Source: Caulobacter mirabilis (GTDB lineage: Bacteria; Pseudomonadota; Alphaproteobacteria; Caulobacterales; Caulobacteraceae). Taken from it: DNA of 64,000 nucleotides. Location: contig NZ_CP024201.1 of NCBI RefSeq assembly GCF_002749615.1, forward strand, positions 3,038,001 to 3,102,000, written 5' to 3'. The translations under genes were made by a program, and so were the position numbers. This document shows positions 28,369 to 36,115 of this stretch, in pieces. The number at the start of each line of letters is the position of its first letter. The stretch's first letter is position 1. The notes under the pieces are model-generated. The model made no database searches. It saw only the letters and a program-made list of their open reading frames with translations, and had not been told where the DNA came from.

Positions 28369-29016
28369 GTGCGACGCCTTGTCATTCTGGCCTGCGCAGC
28401 GGCGGTCGTTCTGGTCGGCGCCTTGACCGCCGTCGCGATCGCTCGCGACAAGCCGGACACGGCCTCTCACGTCGCCCGGGAGTGTCGCTTCCTGGCCGCC
28501 GTGGAGACCCAGCGCATGGTGCGATGGGAAACCAACGAGACGGGGATCGACGCGTTCTGGCGCGCCGAAGGCCGGACCGGCGGCCCGCCGCGGCCCGACC
28601 TCGCCGCGTCCCCCGGCGCCGACCTGCCCAAGTCCCTGGGCTCCAGGCTGATCCAGTGGTTGACGCCGAAGCGCGCCCTGCCGTCCATCGACTGCGGCGC
28701 AGTCTTCGACGTCATGCGGATCCCGACGCTTATCCGCTACGAGGAAGGGCCGATCGGAAGAGAGCGACGCCTCCAGTACTCCCGCGTGAGCTTCCTTCCC
28801 GGGGATCGCTACGCGCTGGTTCGGAGGATTGAGTGCTATCGGGTTGGCGGTCGCTGGGACCAGACGGTCTGGTTTGATCTATGGCGTCGACGCGGCGGCG
28901 GCTGGGAACCGGTGAATGTCCATCGCGTGAACGCCGTGTTCATCCGGCCCCGCTTCGAAACGCCGATGCGCTGCTTCGACCCGGCCTATGAGCCAAGGCC
29001 TGGCCCGGGCGGATAG
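28369..29016 (+). CDS. Hypothetical exported or anchored protein, tandem copy 1
   Basis: 215 residues from the GTG at 28369, chosen because GGGGG lies just upstream and the same start is conserved in the next gene. One N-terminal hydrophobic helix (LVILACAAAVVLVGALTAVAIA) anchors or exports it. The rest has four shared cysteines (ECRF, DCGAVFD, a mid Cys and RCFDPAY) and the blocks FWRAEGRTGG, LTPKRALPSIDCG and LQYSRVSFLPGDRYALV. No known family is recognised. The protein is clearly a paralogue of the following gene, equal in length and identical at well over half of positions. Confidence 0.68.
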   Translation: MRRLVILACAAAVVLVGALTAVAIARDKPDTASHVARECRFLAAVETQRMVRWETNETGIDAFWRAEGRTGGPPRPDLAASPGADLPKSLGSRLIQWLTPKRALPSIDCGAVFDVMRIPTLIRYEEGPIGRERRLQYSRVSFLPGDRYALVRRIECYRVGGRWDQTVWFDLWRRRGGGWEPVNVHRVNAVFIRPRFETPMRCFDPAYEPRPGPGG

Positions 29017-29118
29017 GCTGGCCCGGACCGGCGGTCCGGCAGAGCGCTACAGCCGACGGCTGATCTTCACCGCCAAGGCGTGCTGCGATGCGGCCGGGTA
29101 GTAGCTTCAGGGGTCATC

Positions 29119-29766
29119 GTGCGACGCCTTGTCATTCTCGCCGGCGTGGCGGCGATCATCCTGGCCGGCGTCTCGACGATCGCCGTCGTCTTCCATGACC
29201 CGCCCGACACAGCCACCCACGTCGCCAGGGAGTGTCGCTTCATTGCGGCCCTGGAGAGGCGGCGCATGGTGCGAGCGGAGGCCCATGGCCCGGCGCCCTC
29301 CACGTTCTGGCGCGCCGAAGACCGGACCGGCGGCGCGCCGCGCCCCGACCTCTCCAGGCTTCCGGGCGCCGGCCTGCCCAACACCCCGCGCTCATGGCTG
29401 ATCCAGCGCCTGACGCCGAAGCGGGACCTGCCGTCCATCGACTGCGGCGCGGTCTTCGACGCCATGGGGATCCCCAAGGTCATCACCTACAACGAAGGAC
29501 CGCCCACACAGGAACTGCGGCTCCAGTACTCCCGGGTGAGCTTCCTTCCGGGGGACCGCTACGCCCTGGTCGGGAGAACCCAGTGCTCTCGATACAACGA
29601 TCGTTGGGACCAGGCAGTTTGGTTTGATCTTTGGCGCCGGCGCGACGCCGACTGGGAGCTGACGAATGTCGCCAGCATAGCGGCGGATTTCCGACGCCCC
29701 CGCTTGGCGGCGCCGATGCGTTGCTTCGACCCCGCCTATGACCCGATGCTCAGACCGCAAGGATAG
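29119..29766 (+). CDS. Hypothetical exported or anchored protein, tandem copy 2
   Basis: 215 residues from the GTG at 29119, with AGGGG six bases upstream. It shares with copy 1 the TM start VRRLVILA, HVARECRF, FWRAEDRTGG, LTPKRDLPSIDCGAVFDAM, LQYSRVSFLPGDRYALVG, VWFDLWRRR and MRCFDPAYDP. Starts lie exactly 750 bp apart, so this is a recent tandem duplication that has diverged mostly in the N-terminal third and around residues 185-200. The function is unknown; the conserved cysteines suggest a disulfide-bonded periplasmic domain. Confidence 0.68.
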   Translation: MRRLVILAGVAAIILAGVSTIAVVFHDPPDTATHVARECRFIAALERRRMVRAEAHGPAPSTFWRAEDRTGGAPRPDLSRLPGAGLPNTPRSWLIQRLTPKRDLPSIDCGAVFDAMGIPKVITYNEGPPTQELRLQYSRVSFLPGDRYALVGRTQCSRYNDRWDQAVWFDLWRRRDADWELTNVASIAADFRRPRLAAPMRCFDPAYDPMLRPQG

Positions 29767-29789
29767 GCCGACCTCGGATCGCCCCCCGC

Positions 29790-30416
29790 CTAGACCGGCC
29801 GCCGCTGCAGATGCCGCCGCCATTGGCTCAGCGCGAACAGCAGGACCAGGCCGGCGATGAGGATCAGGTACAGGGCGATCGAGGCCCCGCCCACCGGCAG
29901 GGTGGCGGTGCTGAAGGCTTCGATCCAGCCCAGGTGCATCCGCTCGCCGAAATCGGAGGCCCAGATCGCCGCGACCAGGCCGATGACCACCAGCAGCGCC
30001 AGCCAGCCGACGCCGGTCCGCCGCGGCTTGGGCGGGTTGAGGATCGAGACCGCGCCCTCAGGAACGCCATGCCGCGCCTCGATGTCCCGCTGCATGGCCT
30101 TGGCCGCCAGCAGGTGGCCCTGCCAGAACACGTCGAACAACTCCGACACCCCCGGAAGCGGGAAGTCCGACAGCAGCACGTCCAGGCCCAGGTAGCCGGC
30201 CATCTTGGCCAGGGTGCCCATGGAGGCTCCAGCCCGCACAGCGCTGTAGAGCAGGAAGATCGACGCCCCGGCGCTGTAGATGATCCCCGCCCCGGGAATC
30301 CAGGTCAGCAGGCCGTCCATGCCGACCCCGACCGGGCCGAAGCCGATCACCCGGTCCGACAGCTTCTTGACCGTCTCCGCCGATCGCCAGGCGCTGTGGG
30401 CGCGTTCCCTGCTCAT
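29790..30416 (-). CDS. DUF4112 membrane protein (two extra TM helices)
   Basis: 208 residues. The DUF4112 core is seen in KLSDRVIGFGPVGVGMDGLLTWIPGAGIIYSAGASIFLLYSAVRAGA and DVLLSDFPLPGVSELFDVFWQGH. After it come two more TM helices (GWLALLVVIGLVAAIWASDF; ALYLILIAGLVLLFALSQW). The function of the family is unknown. It is 36 nt downstream of a second DUF4112 gene, and the two probably form one transcript. Confidence 0.82.
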   Translation of the reverse strand: MSRERAHSAWRSAETVKKLSDRVIGFGPVGVGMDGLLTWIPGAGIIYSAGASIFLLYSAVRAGASMGTLAKMAGYLGLDVLLSDFPLPGVSELFDVFWQGHLLAAKAMQRDIEARHGVPEGAVSILNPPKPRRTGVGWLALLVVIGLVAAIWASDFGERMHLGWIEAFSTATLPVGGASIALYLILIAGLVLLFALSQWRRHLQRRPV

Positions 30417-30452
30417 CGCCCTTCCAACCTTCCAGTCGTCGCCGAGTTCCCG

Positions 30453-30938
30453 CTAGACCGTCGCCGTCTTGGGGCTGCGTCCCAGGAAAACCACCCGGCG
30501 CTGCTCCTTGCCGGCCCGCACCCGGGCCATCAGGTCGCGATACTCGGCCGAGTTCATGGCCTGCTCGCGACTGCCCTCGAAATAGATGGTTTCGTCCATG
30601 TGCCGCAGCAGCAGGTCGGCCGCCCATTTGTGTCCAGTGAACAGGGCGTCGATGAAACCGCCGGCCTTGGGAATGAACGGGGTCAGGGTGTCGACGGCCA
30701 GGATCAGGCTCATCTCGGCCAGCACCATCGGCGCGGCGCGGGCCCGCACGCCGTCGATCACCAGCACCAGGCCGGCCCCGCCACTGTACAGCGCGCCCGC
30801 CCAGGGCACGAAGCCGAGCAGACCATCCAGGCCGATCCCGAACGGACCGATCTTCACGACCCCGTCGGACATCTTCTTGGTTCGCTCGATGCTGCTGCGG
30901 ATGTTGTGCAGATCGAGATGCGATCGCGCGATGACCAT
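30453..30938 (-). CDS. DUF4112 membrane protein (short form)
   Basis: 161 residues with the same DUF4112 core as the next gene: GVVKIGPFGIGLDGLLGFVPWAGALYSGGAGLVLVIDGVRARA and DTLTPFIPKAGGFIDALFTGHKWAADLLLRHM. It ends with a soluble tail instead of the two extra TM helices. Tandem DUF4112 proteins of different length could assemble together; that is inference. Confidence 0.8.
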   Translation of the reverse strand: MVIARSHLDLHNIRSSIERTKKMSDGVVKIGPFGIGLDGLLGFVPWAGALYSGGAGLVLVIDGVRARAAPMVLAEMSLILAVDTLTPFIPKAGGFIDALFTGHKWAADLLLRHMDETIYFEGSREQAMNSAEYRDLMARVRAGKEQRRVVFLGRSPKTATV

Positions 30939-30988
30939 CGAAAGGCGCCCCCGGGGAGCCCCGCGCCCCCGCCGGCGCGCACTCTTGC

Positions 30989-31106
30989 ATTAACCTTTGA
31001 CATCCTCAAAGACCGGCGATCGCTTTTTCGCGCCCCATGCAGTCCTTTCAGGCATTGGGGTCGCGCGTCAGGAGAAGGCTCGCCCGACGGCAGGTTCAAG
31101 GTTAAT
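30989..31106. repeat. MITE-like element with terminal inverted repeats
   Basis: An AT-rich 118-bp stretch bounded by ATTAACCTTTGA and, inverted, ATTAACCTTGA (8 bp perfect, 11 bp with one indel). Inside, CGCGCCCCATGC and its bulged complement (31029-31065) form a 12-bp stem with an 11-nt loop. It separates the DUF4112 genes from UPF0145. It could be a small non-autonomous element, a regulatory leader or a structured RNA. There is no other feature in this gap. Confidence 0.35.
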
Positions 31107-31137
31107 ACTCACCGGACCGATCGCCCCGGGGGCCGCG

Positions 31138-31455
31138 ATGCTGATCACCACCACGCCGTTCATCGAAGGCCAGCCGGTCCGCGCCTACAAGGGCGCGATC
31201 TACGCCCAGTCGATCCTGGGCGCCAACGTGGTCATCGACCTCCTGGGCGCCATCCGCGACTTCATCGGCGGCCACTCCCGCTCCTACGAGCGGGTGCTGG
31301 CCCGAGCCCGCGAGGACGCGATGAAGAACCTGGTCAAGGAGGCCGAGAAGCTCGGCGCCAACGCCATCATCGCCGTGGACCTGGACTACAACACGGTCGG
31401 TCCGCAGGCCCAGATGCTGATGGTTTCGGTTTCGGGAACCGCGGTGGTGATCTAG
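31138..31455 (+). CDS. UPF0145 (YbjQ-like) protein
   Basis: 105 residues from the ATG at 31138, where the family sequence begins (MLITTTPFIEGQPV); the open frame extends upstream into the intergenic element and is not used. The YbjQ features are YKGAIYAQSILGANVVIDLLGAIRDFIGG, the RSYERVLARAREDAM block and LGANAIIAVDLDYNTVG. The family is assumed to form ring-like oligomers and may bind metals, but its role is not established. meaB begins 10 nt downstream. Confidence 0.88.
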   Translation: MLITTTPFIEGQPVRAYKGAIYAQSILGANVVIDLLGAIRDFIGGHSRSYERVLARAREDAMKNLVKEAEKLGANAIIAVDLDYNTVGPQAQMLMVSVSGTAVVI

Positions 31456-31464
31456 ACCGATCCG

Positions 31465-32445
31465 GTGAGCCGGATTCCCGACATCGACGACCTGGAACGC
31501 CGCCTGCGGGCCGGCGACCGCGCCGCCTTGGCCCGCGCCATCACCCTGGTCGAGAGCCGGCGTTCGGATCACCAGGGGGTCGCCCGCGCCCTGCTGGAGC
31601 GGGTCATGCCCTACACCGGCCAGGCCCAGCGGCTGGGGATCACCGGCGTGCCCGGCGCGGGGAAATCGACGACCATCGAGGCCCTGGGCGTGAACCTGAC
31701 CACCGCCGGCCACCGGGTCGCGGTGCTGGCGGTCGATCCCTCGTCCAGCCGAACCGGCGGCTCGATCCTCGGCGACAAGACCCGGATGGAGCGGCTGGCG
31801 ACCGACCCCAACGCCTACATCCGCCCCTCCCCGTCCGGCGGCACGCTGGGCGGCGTCGCCCGCAAGACCCGCGAGGCCATGCTGCTGTGCGAGGCGGCCG
31901 GATTCGACGTGATCATCGTCGAGACCGTCGGCGTCGGTCAGTCGGAGACGGTGGTGGCCGACATGGTCGACCTGTTCCTGGCCCTCCTGATCCCCGGCGG
32001 CGGCGACGAACTGCAGGGCATCAAGAAGGGCCTGATCGAGATCGCCGACATGATCGTGATCAACAAGGCCGACAGCGATCCGCCCCGGGCGGAGCGTTCG
32101 GCCCGCGAATATCGCGCCGCCCTGCACATTCTCACCCCGGCCTCGCCCGACTGGACCCCGCCGGTCCTGACCGCCTCGGGCCTGAACAACGAAGGCCTGG
32201 ACCGGCTCTGGGCCCAGATCGAGCGGCACCGCGAGATCATGACCGCCAACGGCGATCGCGCCGCCCGCCGCGCCGCCCAGAACGCCCGCTGGATGTGGGC
32301 CATGGTCCGCGACCGGCTGGACGAGGCCTTCCGCGAGGCTCCGGACGTGGCCGCGATCTCCGCCGAGATGGAGCGCCAGGTGCGGGCGGGACGGGTTCCC
32401 GCCTCGACGGCGGCGGACCGGCTGTTGAAGGCGTTCGGACTGTAG
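31465..32445 (+). CDS. meaB: Methylmalonyl-CoA mutase-associated GTPase MeaB
   Basis: 326 residues from a GTG. A G3E-type P-loop GTPase: Walker A GVPGAGKST (61-69), AVDPSSSRTGGSILGDKTRM, Walker B/G3 region VIIVETVGVGQSE, and the NKAD specificity motif. MeaB protects methylmalonyl-CoA mutase and gates loading of adenosylcobalamin. It lies 4.7 kb from mutB with unrelated genes between, but on the same strand. UPF0145 is 10 nt upstream, so these two may be co-transcribed. Confidence 0.94.
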   Translation: MSRIPDIDDLERRLRAGDRAALARAITLVESRRSDHQGVARALLERVMPYTGQAQRLGITGVPGAGKSTTIEALGVNLTTAGHRVAVLAVDPSSSRTGGSILGDKTRMERLATDPNAYIRPSPSGGTLGGVARKTREAMLLCEAAGFDVIIVETVGVGQSETVVADMVDLFLALLIPGGGDELQGIKKGLIEIADMIVINKADSDPPRAERSAREYRAALHILTPASPDWTPPVLTASGLNNEGLDRLWAQIERHREIMTANGDRAARRAAQNARWMWAMVRDRLDEAFREAPDVAAISAEMERQVRAGRVPASTAADRLLKAFGL

Positions 32446-32465
32446 GGAACTGGGGAGGCTTCGCG

Positions 32466-33131
32466 CTACCGCTCGCGCTCGGCGATCCAATCGGCGACGT
32501 CCTCGAACCGGCGCGCGATCGCGGTCGCCCCCGCGGCCTCGAGCCGCGCGGCGTGCCCCTCGTCGACATGCGAACCGGCCAGCAGGCCGATCACCGCCAT
32601 CCGCGCCTCGACCGCCGCCCGAACGCCGCTCACGCTGTCCTCGATGACGACGCAACGTTCCGGCGCGACGCTCATGCGATTGGCGGCGTACAGGAACAGA
32701 TCCGGATAGGGCTTGCCGCGCTCGACCTCGTCGGCGCTGAAGACCGCCCCCGCGAAGTCCTTCGCCAAGCCAAGCCTGTCGAGAGCGGCCCGCAGGCGAA
32801 CCTGGGCGCTTGAGGAGGCGATGCACTTCCTTCGGCCCGCCAGGGCTCGGACGAAGCGTGTCGCTCCCGTCACCTCCTGAAGCTCGTTCGAGAAGGCGGC
32901 GAGCGTGCGGCGCTGAAGCTCGGGAATGAAGCCGGGGCAGGCGCGCCCGCTCCGGGCCTCGACGAGCGCCTGAACGTCGCCCGCGCGGCGGCCCATGAAC
33001 AGCTCCAGCCCCTCGTCCTCCGTCGTCGGCGCGCCGAGTTCGGTCGCCAGGACGGCGGCGACGCCGCAAGCCAGGCGCTCGCTGTCGGCGATCACGCCAT
33101 CAAAATCGAAAACGATCAGCTCGAACCGCAT
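32466..33131 (-). CDS. HAD family phosphatase (subfamily IA)
   Basis: 221 residues. Motif I is FDFDGVIADSE with catalytic D9 and D11, motif II is IASSSAQ, the motif III Lys is in RGKPYPDLFLYAA, and motif IV is VIEDSVSGVRAA. The cap domain (about 15-85) is the alpha-helical type found in beta-phosphoglucomutase and phosphoglycolate phosphatase relatives. It is a small-molecule phosphatase or phosphoglucomutase-like enzyme; the substrate is not evident. Confidence 0.88.
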   Translation of the reverse strand: MRFELIVFDFDGVIADSERLACGVAAVLATELGAPTTEDEGLELFMGRRAGDVQALVEARSGRACPGFIPELQRRTLAAFSNELQEVTGATRFVRALAGRRKCIASSSAQVRLRAALDRLGLAKDFAGAVFSADEVERGKPYPDLFLYAANRMSVAPERCVVIEDSVSGVRAAVEARMAVIGLLAGSHVDEGHAARLEAAGATAIARRFEDVADWIAERER

Positions 33132-33204
33132 AGGGCTAGATAGACGGATAGACCGTGAAGGGCCAGATTGCGCCGCTGGGTTGAGGCGCTCGGGGGAGCT
33201 TCCA

Positions 33205-33978
33205 ATGACGGAATGTCATGCCAGCACGAAGGAGCTTCTGAGAACGGGGCTGCGGTTCGAGGATCGCATGGCCATGCATACGGCGATCTCCGAACAGATC
33301 TGGCGTGAACAGAACCTCGTTTCACAGCGAATGACCTGGAATTTCACCTTCCAGGGGATGCTGGTGGCGATCTACGTCTTCGCCGGATCCAGCCTGGACG
33401 GACGGGCCGGCTCGGCGGTCCAGCTCGTCCTCGGCGGCGCCGGCATCCTGGTGTGTTTGGCGGTCTTGTTCAGCGTCGTGGCGGCGCAGAATCAATCCAC
33501 CCGCTTGAAGGCGCACTGGGTGCGGGCGTTCTGCGCCCCGGGAACCAAGGTCGACGACTGCGATCTGCAGACAGGTCCGTTTCCCCAGCCCTTCTCGCCC
33601 AAGACATACTCGGGTTGGGGGCGCTGGGCCTCGCGCGGCATCTGCATCATCCTCTGCGGCCTCTGGGTGGTTCTCGTGCTGATCGTCGCCGCGGATTGGC
33701 GCTCCAATCTCGGCAAGGCCGCGGATCAGGCGACCTGCACCCTGTCGAAAGCCGGCAAGGAGAGCTTCAGGATCAGCTGTCCTCGCCAACCTCCGGACCA
33801 GTCGGGGAAGGCGTCGGTTTCAGCGGCGCCCGCACCGCCTCCCCCGGTCATGACGCCGCAAGCCCAAACCCCCAAGGCGCCCGAACCAAAAGACCCGAGC
33901 GCGACGGCCTCCGGCGGAGAAGGCGTCTCTCTCACGCGGGCGCAAGGACGATCGCCGAACGGCGGCGGCGGCCCCTAG
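33205..33978 (+). CDS. Hypothetical membrane protein with Pro-rich tail
   Basis: 257 residues from the ATG at 33205, which has GGGGAG upstream. After a charged cytoplasmic helix (RFEDRMAMHTAISEQIWREQN), three hydrophobic segments appear (TFQGMLVAIYVFAG; LVLGGAGILVCLAVLFSVVA; GICIILCGLWVVLVLIVAA). The C-terminal 80 residues are Pro/Ala-rich and probably disordered. I recognise no family. Its TAG stop shares bases with the TAG of the convergent gene (CTAG). Confidence 0.6.
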   Translation: MTECHASTKELLRTGLRFEDRMAMHTAISEQIWREQNLVSQRMTWNFTFQGMLVAIYVFAGSSLDGRAGSAVQLVLGGAGILVCLAVLFSVVAAQNQSTRLKAHWVRAFCAPGTKVDDCDLQTGPFPQPFSPKTYSGWGRWASRGICIILCGLWVVLVLIVAADWRSNLGKAADQATCTLSKAGKESFRISCPRQPPDQSGKASVSAAPAPPPPVMTPQAQTPKAPEPKDPSATASGGEGVSLTRAQGRSPNGGGGP

Positions 33979-34556
33979 TTCGCCGCCGCGTCGGCCAGCC
34001 GGCGCGCCTGGGCGACCCAGGCTTCGCGGTCGATGCGGCCCAGAAGCTTCAGGTCCCTGTCGATCTGGACGATGTCGTCGGCGGTCCAGGCGGCGATGTC
34101 GGCGAAGCGGGTGACCCCGCGCTCGGCCAGCGAGGCGGCCAGCTTGGGCCCGACGCCGGTCAGACGGGTCAGGTCGTCGACGGGCAGGTCGACCGCCGGA
34201 GCAGCGGCCTCGACGACTTGCGGCGTCTCTTCGGCGGCCGGTTCGACGGCTTCGACGACTTCCGCCGCCGGCTCAGCGACGGCTTCGGCCGCCGGCTCGG
34301 CGACGACTTCGACGACGGCTTCCGGCTCGACGATCGGCGCGGCCTCAGGTTCAGGCTCCGGCGCGGCCTCGAGCGGGGCCGGCGTCGCAGCGGCGGCGCC
34401 CGCCTCGGCTTCCAGATTGGTCGGCTTGAGCCAGGCGTTAGCCCAGTAGAAGGCGGCGCCGGTCACGGCGGCCCCGGCGAAGACCAGCCACAGCGGCGAG
34501 ACGACGCCGACCGGCAGCTTCAGGGCGTGTTCGGCGTCTTGGGAAAGCTTGGACAT
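33975..34556 (-). CDS. Membrane-anchored helix-hairpin-helix protein with Ala/Glu/Val/Pro linker
   Basis: 193 residues from the ATG at 34556, with GGGAG upstream; the open frame to 34760 is not protein-like. One TM helix (LWLVFAGAAVTGAAFYWANAW) is followed by an about 85-residue low-complexity linker built of EPAAE/VVEAVE-type repeats. A C-terminal HhH domain follows (DLTRLTGVGPKLAASLAERGVTRFADIAAWTADDI). This HhH fold occurs in proteins that bind DNA or other proteins, often paired with ribosomal L21-like or NADH dehydrogenase-related proteins. Its role here is unknown. Confidence 0.68.
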   Translation of the reverse strand: MSKLSQDAEHALKLPVGVVSPLWLVFAGAAVTGAAFYWANAWLKPTNLEAEAGAAAATPAPLEAAPEPEPEAAPIVEPEAVVEVVAEPAAEAVAEPAAEVVEAVEPAAEETPQVVEAAAPAVDLPVDDLTRLTGVGPKLAASLAERGVTRFADIAAWTADDIVQIDRDLKLLGRIDREAWVAQARRLADAAAN

Positions 34557-34629
34557 GGAAGGCTCCCGGTTCAGCGCGATATTGTGCGGCGCAGCATAAC
34601 ACGGTTTCACCTTCGCACGCGCGAAAGAT

Positions 34630-35457
34630 TCACGACGCCGTCGACCACACCTCCGCCCGGCCGCCCGTCTCGCCCAGTCGCCCCGCCACCCAGCCGCAGA
34701 TGGCTTCCAGCGGGCCTTCGAGGCCAGCCGGCCCCCCGGCGATGACCATGGCGCAGCCATTCATCTTCATCGGATCGCTCAGGGGCTTCAGTCGCGCCTC
34801 GGCGATCAGCAGCTCGGGCGCCGCCGGCTCGACCCGGCGCAGGAAGGCGTCGAAGGTCTCCAGGTCCTTGAGCGGCAGCCAGACGGCGACACAGGCGTCC
34901 GGGTCGAGCCCCAGGACGGTCCCCATGGCCTCGGCGATGCGCTCGTAGTCGTCGGCGCGTTCGAACGGCGGATCGATCAGCACGAACAGTCGCCCGCCCT
35001 TGCCGGCTTCACGCCCGGCGACGCCGAAGCCGTCGTCCTGCACGGCCTTGGCGCCCGGATGCCGCGCCAGGGTCTGGGCCAGCAGGGCGTGGTCGTCGTC
35101 GCGCAGTTCGCAGGCGACATAGCGGTCGCCGCGGCGCAGGCCGCCGGCGATCAGGCTGGGCGAACCGGGATAGAAGCGCACGCCGCCCTTCGGATTGCCC
35201 GCTCGGACCGCCGCCTTCAGGGCGTCGAACTCGGCCGGCGCGCCCTGGGCCTCCATCAGCCGGAAGATCCCCTGCGCCGCCTCGCCGGTGCGGCGGGACA
35301 TCTCGCCGTCCAGGTCGTAGCCGCCGGCCCCGGCGTGAGTGTCGACGACGGTCAGCGGCGCGGCGTCGGCGCGCAGCCGGTCCAGCAGCAGCGTCAGGGT
35401 CGCGTGCTTGACCAGGTCGGCGAAGTTCCCGGCGTGGAAGGCATGGCGGTAGTTCAC
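34630..35457 (-). CDS. rlmJ: 23S rRNA (adenine(2030)-N6)-methyltransferase RlmJ
   Basis: 275 residues from the GTG at 35457 (NYRHAFHAGNFADLVKHATL), where RlmJ proteins normally begin; the frame is open to 35502. The SAM-binding region is VVDTHAGAGGYDL and the catalytic motif is LIDPPFERADDYERI (DPPF/Y type). RlmJ methylates A2030 of 23S rRNA in E. coli. The length is normal. Confidence 0.92.
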   Translation of the reverse strand: MNYRHAFHAGNFADLVKHATLTLLLDRLRADAAPLTVVDTHAGAGGYDLDGEMSRRTGEAAQGIFRLMEAQGAPAEFDALKAAVRAGNPKGGVRFYPGSPSLIAGGLRRGDRYVACELRDDDHALLAQTLARHPGAKAVQDDGFGVAGREAGKGGRLFVLIDPPFERADDYERIAEAMGTVLGLDPDACVAVWLPLKDLETFDAFLRRVEPAAPELLIAEARLKPLSDPMKMNGCAMVIAGGPAGLEGPLEAICGWVAGRLGETGGRAEVWSTAS

Positions 35458-35680
35458 GGCGGCGCGCTCGCGGCAGGAGGGGTCGGGCTCTCCCCCTAGC
35501 ATGTTCCGGCGGGGGCGGGAGACGGGGGCGTGAGTAGGCCCCGCCTACCCGCGCCCCAGCGTTGATCCTGGCCCTGGAGGGCGCCCCCGCCCCTCTTGCA
35601 GCAGGCGGCCTTCATGAACGCCAGCTCCCCGGACACCGGGGAACAGTCGGCCGCCACCGTGCGTCTCGAACCACAAGCAC

Positions 35681-35713
35681 AGGGACACGCACCGCTGCGC
35701 GGTGCATGTCCCC
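35681..35713. repeat. Inverted repeat of the GGGACA...TGTCCC type
   Basis: GGGACACGCACCG and CGGTGCATGTCCC pair with one mismatch around a 5-nt loop. It is similar to the element at 27321-27349. Confidence 0.55.
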
Positions 35714-35860
35714 GGCGGAAGCCTGACGGCGCCCCCCGCCGCGCATGGGTCCCCGTGACGAGCACGAGGATGACGGAGAATGAAGGGACGCCCACGCGGA
35801 CCCGGAGCACTCGGGGACGCCTTCGCCCCCTCAAAAGCCCGAACAAGAAACAAACCTGGG

Positions 35861-35881
35861 CCCCGCCTTCGCGGGGATGAC
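35861..35881. repeat. Half-site of the palindromic repeat family
   Basis: CCCCGCCTTCGCGGGGATGAC contains a short CCCCGC/GCGGGG hairpin and the ATGAC end also seen at 20545-20554 and 42514-42525. It reads as a partial copy of the dispersed palindrome. Confidence 0.4.
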
Positions 35882-35980
35882 AGAATTATGCGGGCGCCAA
35901 GCGACTGAGACCGCTCACCAGAAGATGCCCCCTCTAGGGCCGGTTACTTTTGCACTGAATACGCCCTCGCCACCGCCTGC

Positions 35981-36069
35981 CCTCGCGAAGGCGGGGACCC
36001 AAGCCGACTATGCGGCTTCATCGACCAAGCCAGATCTGCAAACCAGCTTGGGTCCCCGCCTTCGCGAGG
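35981..36069. repeat. 24-bp perfect inverted repeat (REP-like)
   Basis: The left arm (35981-36004) begins CCTCGCGAAGGCGGGG and is matched exactly by the right arm (36046-36069) as reverse complement over 24 bp. The spacer is 41 bp. It is the cleanest member of the dispersed palindromes in the window. No transposase is adjacent. Confidence 0.75.
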
Positions 36070-36115
36070 ACCTTCGGATGGAAACGCCTACGCCCAGGCT
36101 GAATGTCGATCCCCC

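Larger units (their letters stand above)
35458..36115. other. 658-bp intergenic stretch rich in inverted repeats
   Basis: No credible gene is seen; the short open frames across it lack family features and ribosome sites. It contains at least three repeat elements (35681-35713, 35861-35881, 35981-36069) plus fragments such as CGAGGATGACGGAGAATGAAG near 35764. It looks like a collection site for dispersed palindromes between the divergently oriented ends of rlmJ and the endonuclease III-like gene. Confidence 0.6.

Noticed and set aside
29811..32813. A 1000-codon open frame on the plus strand
   Set aside because: It is antisense or out of frame to the DUF4112, UPF0145 and meaB genes, has His/Gln/Arg-rich composition typical of GC-rich shadows, and shows no domain.
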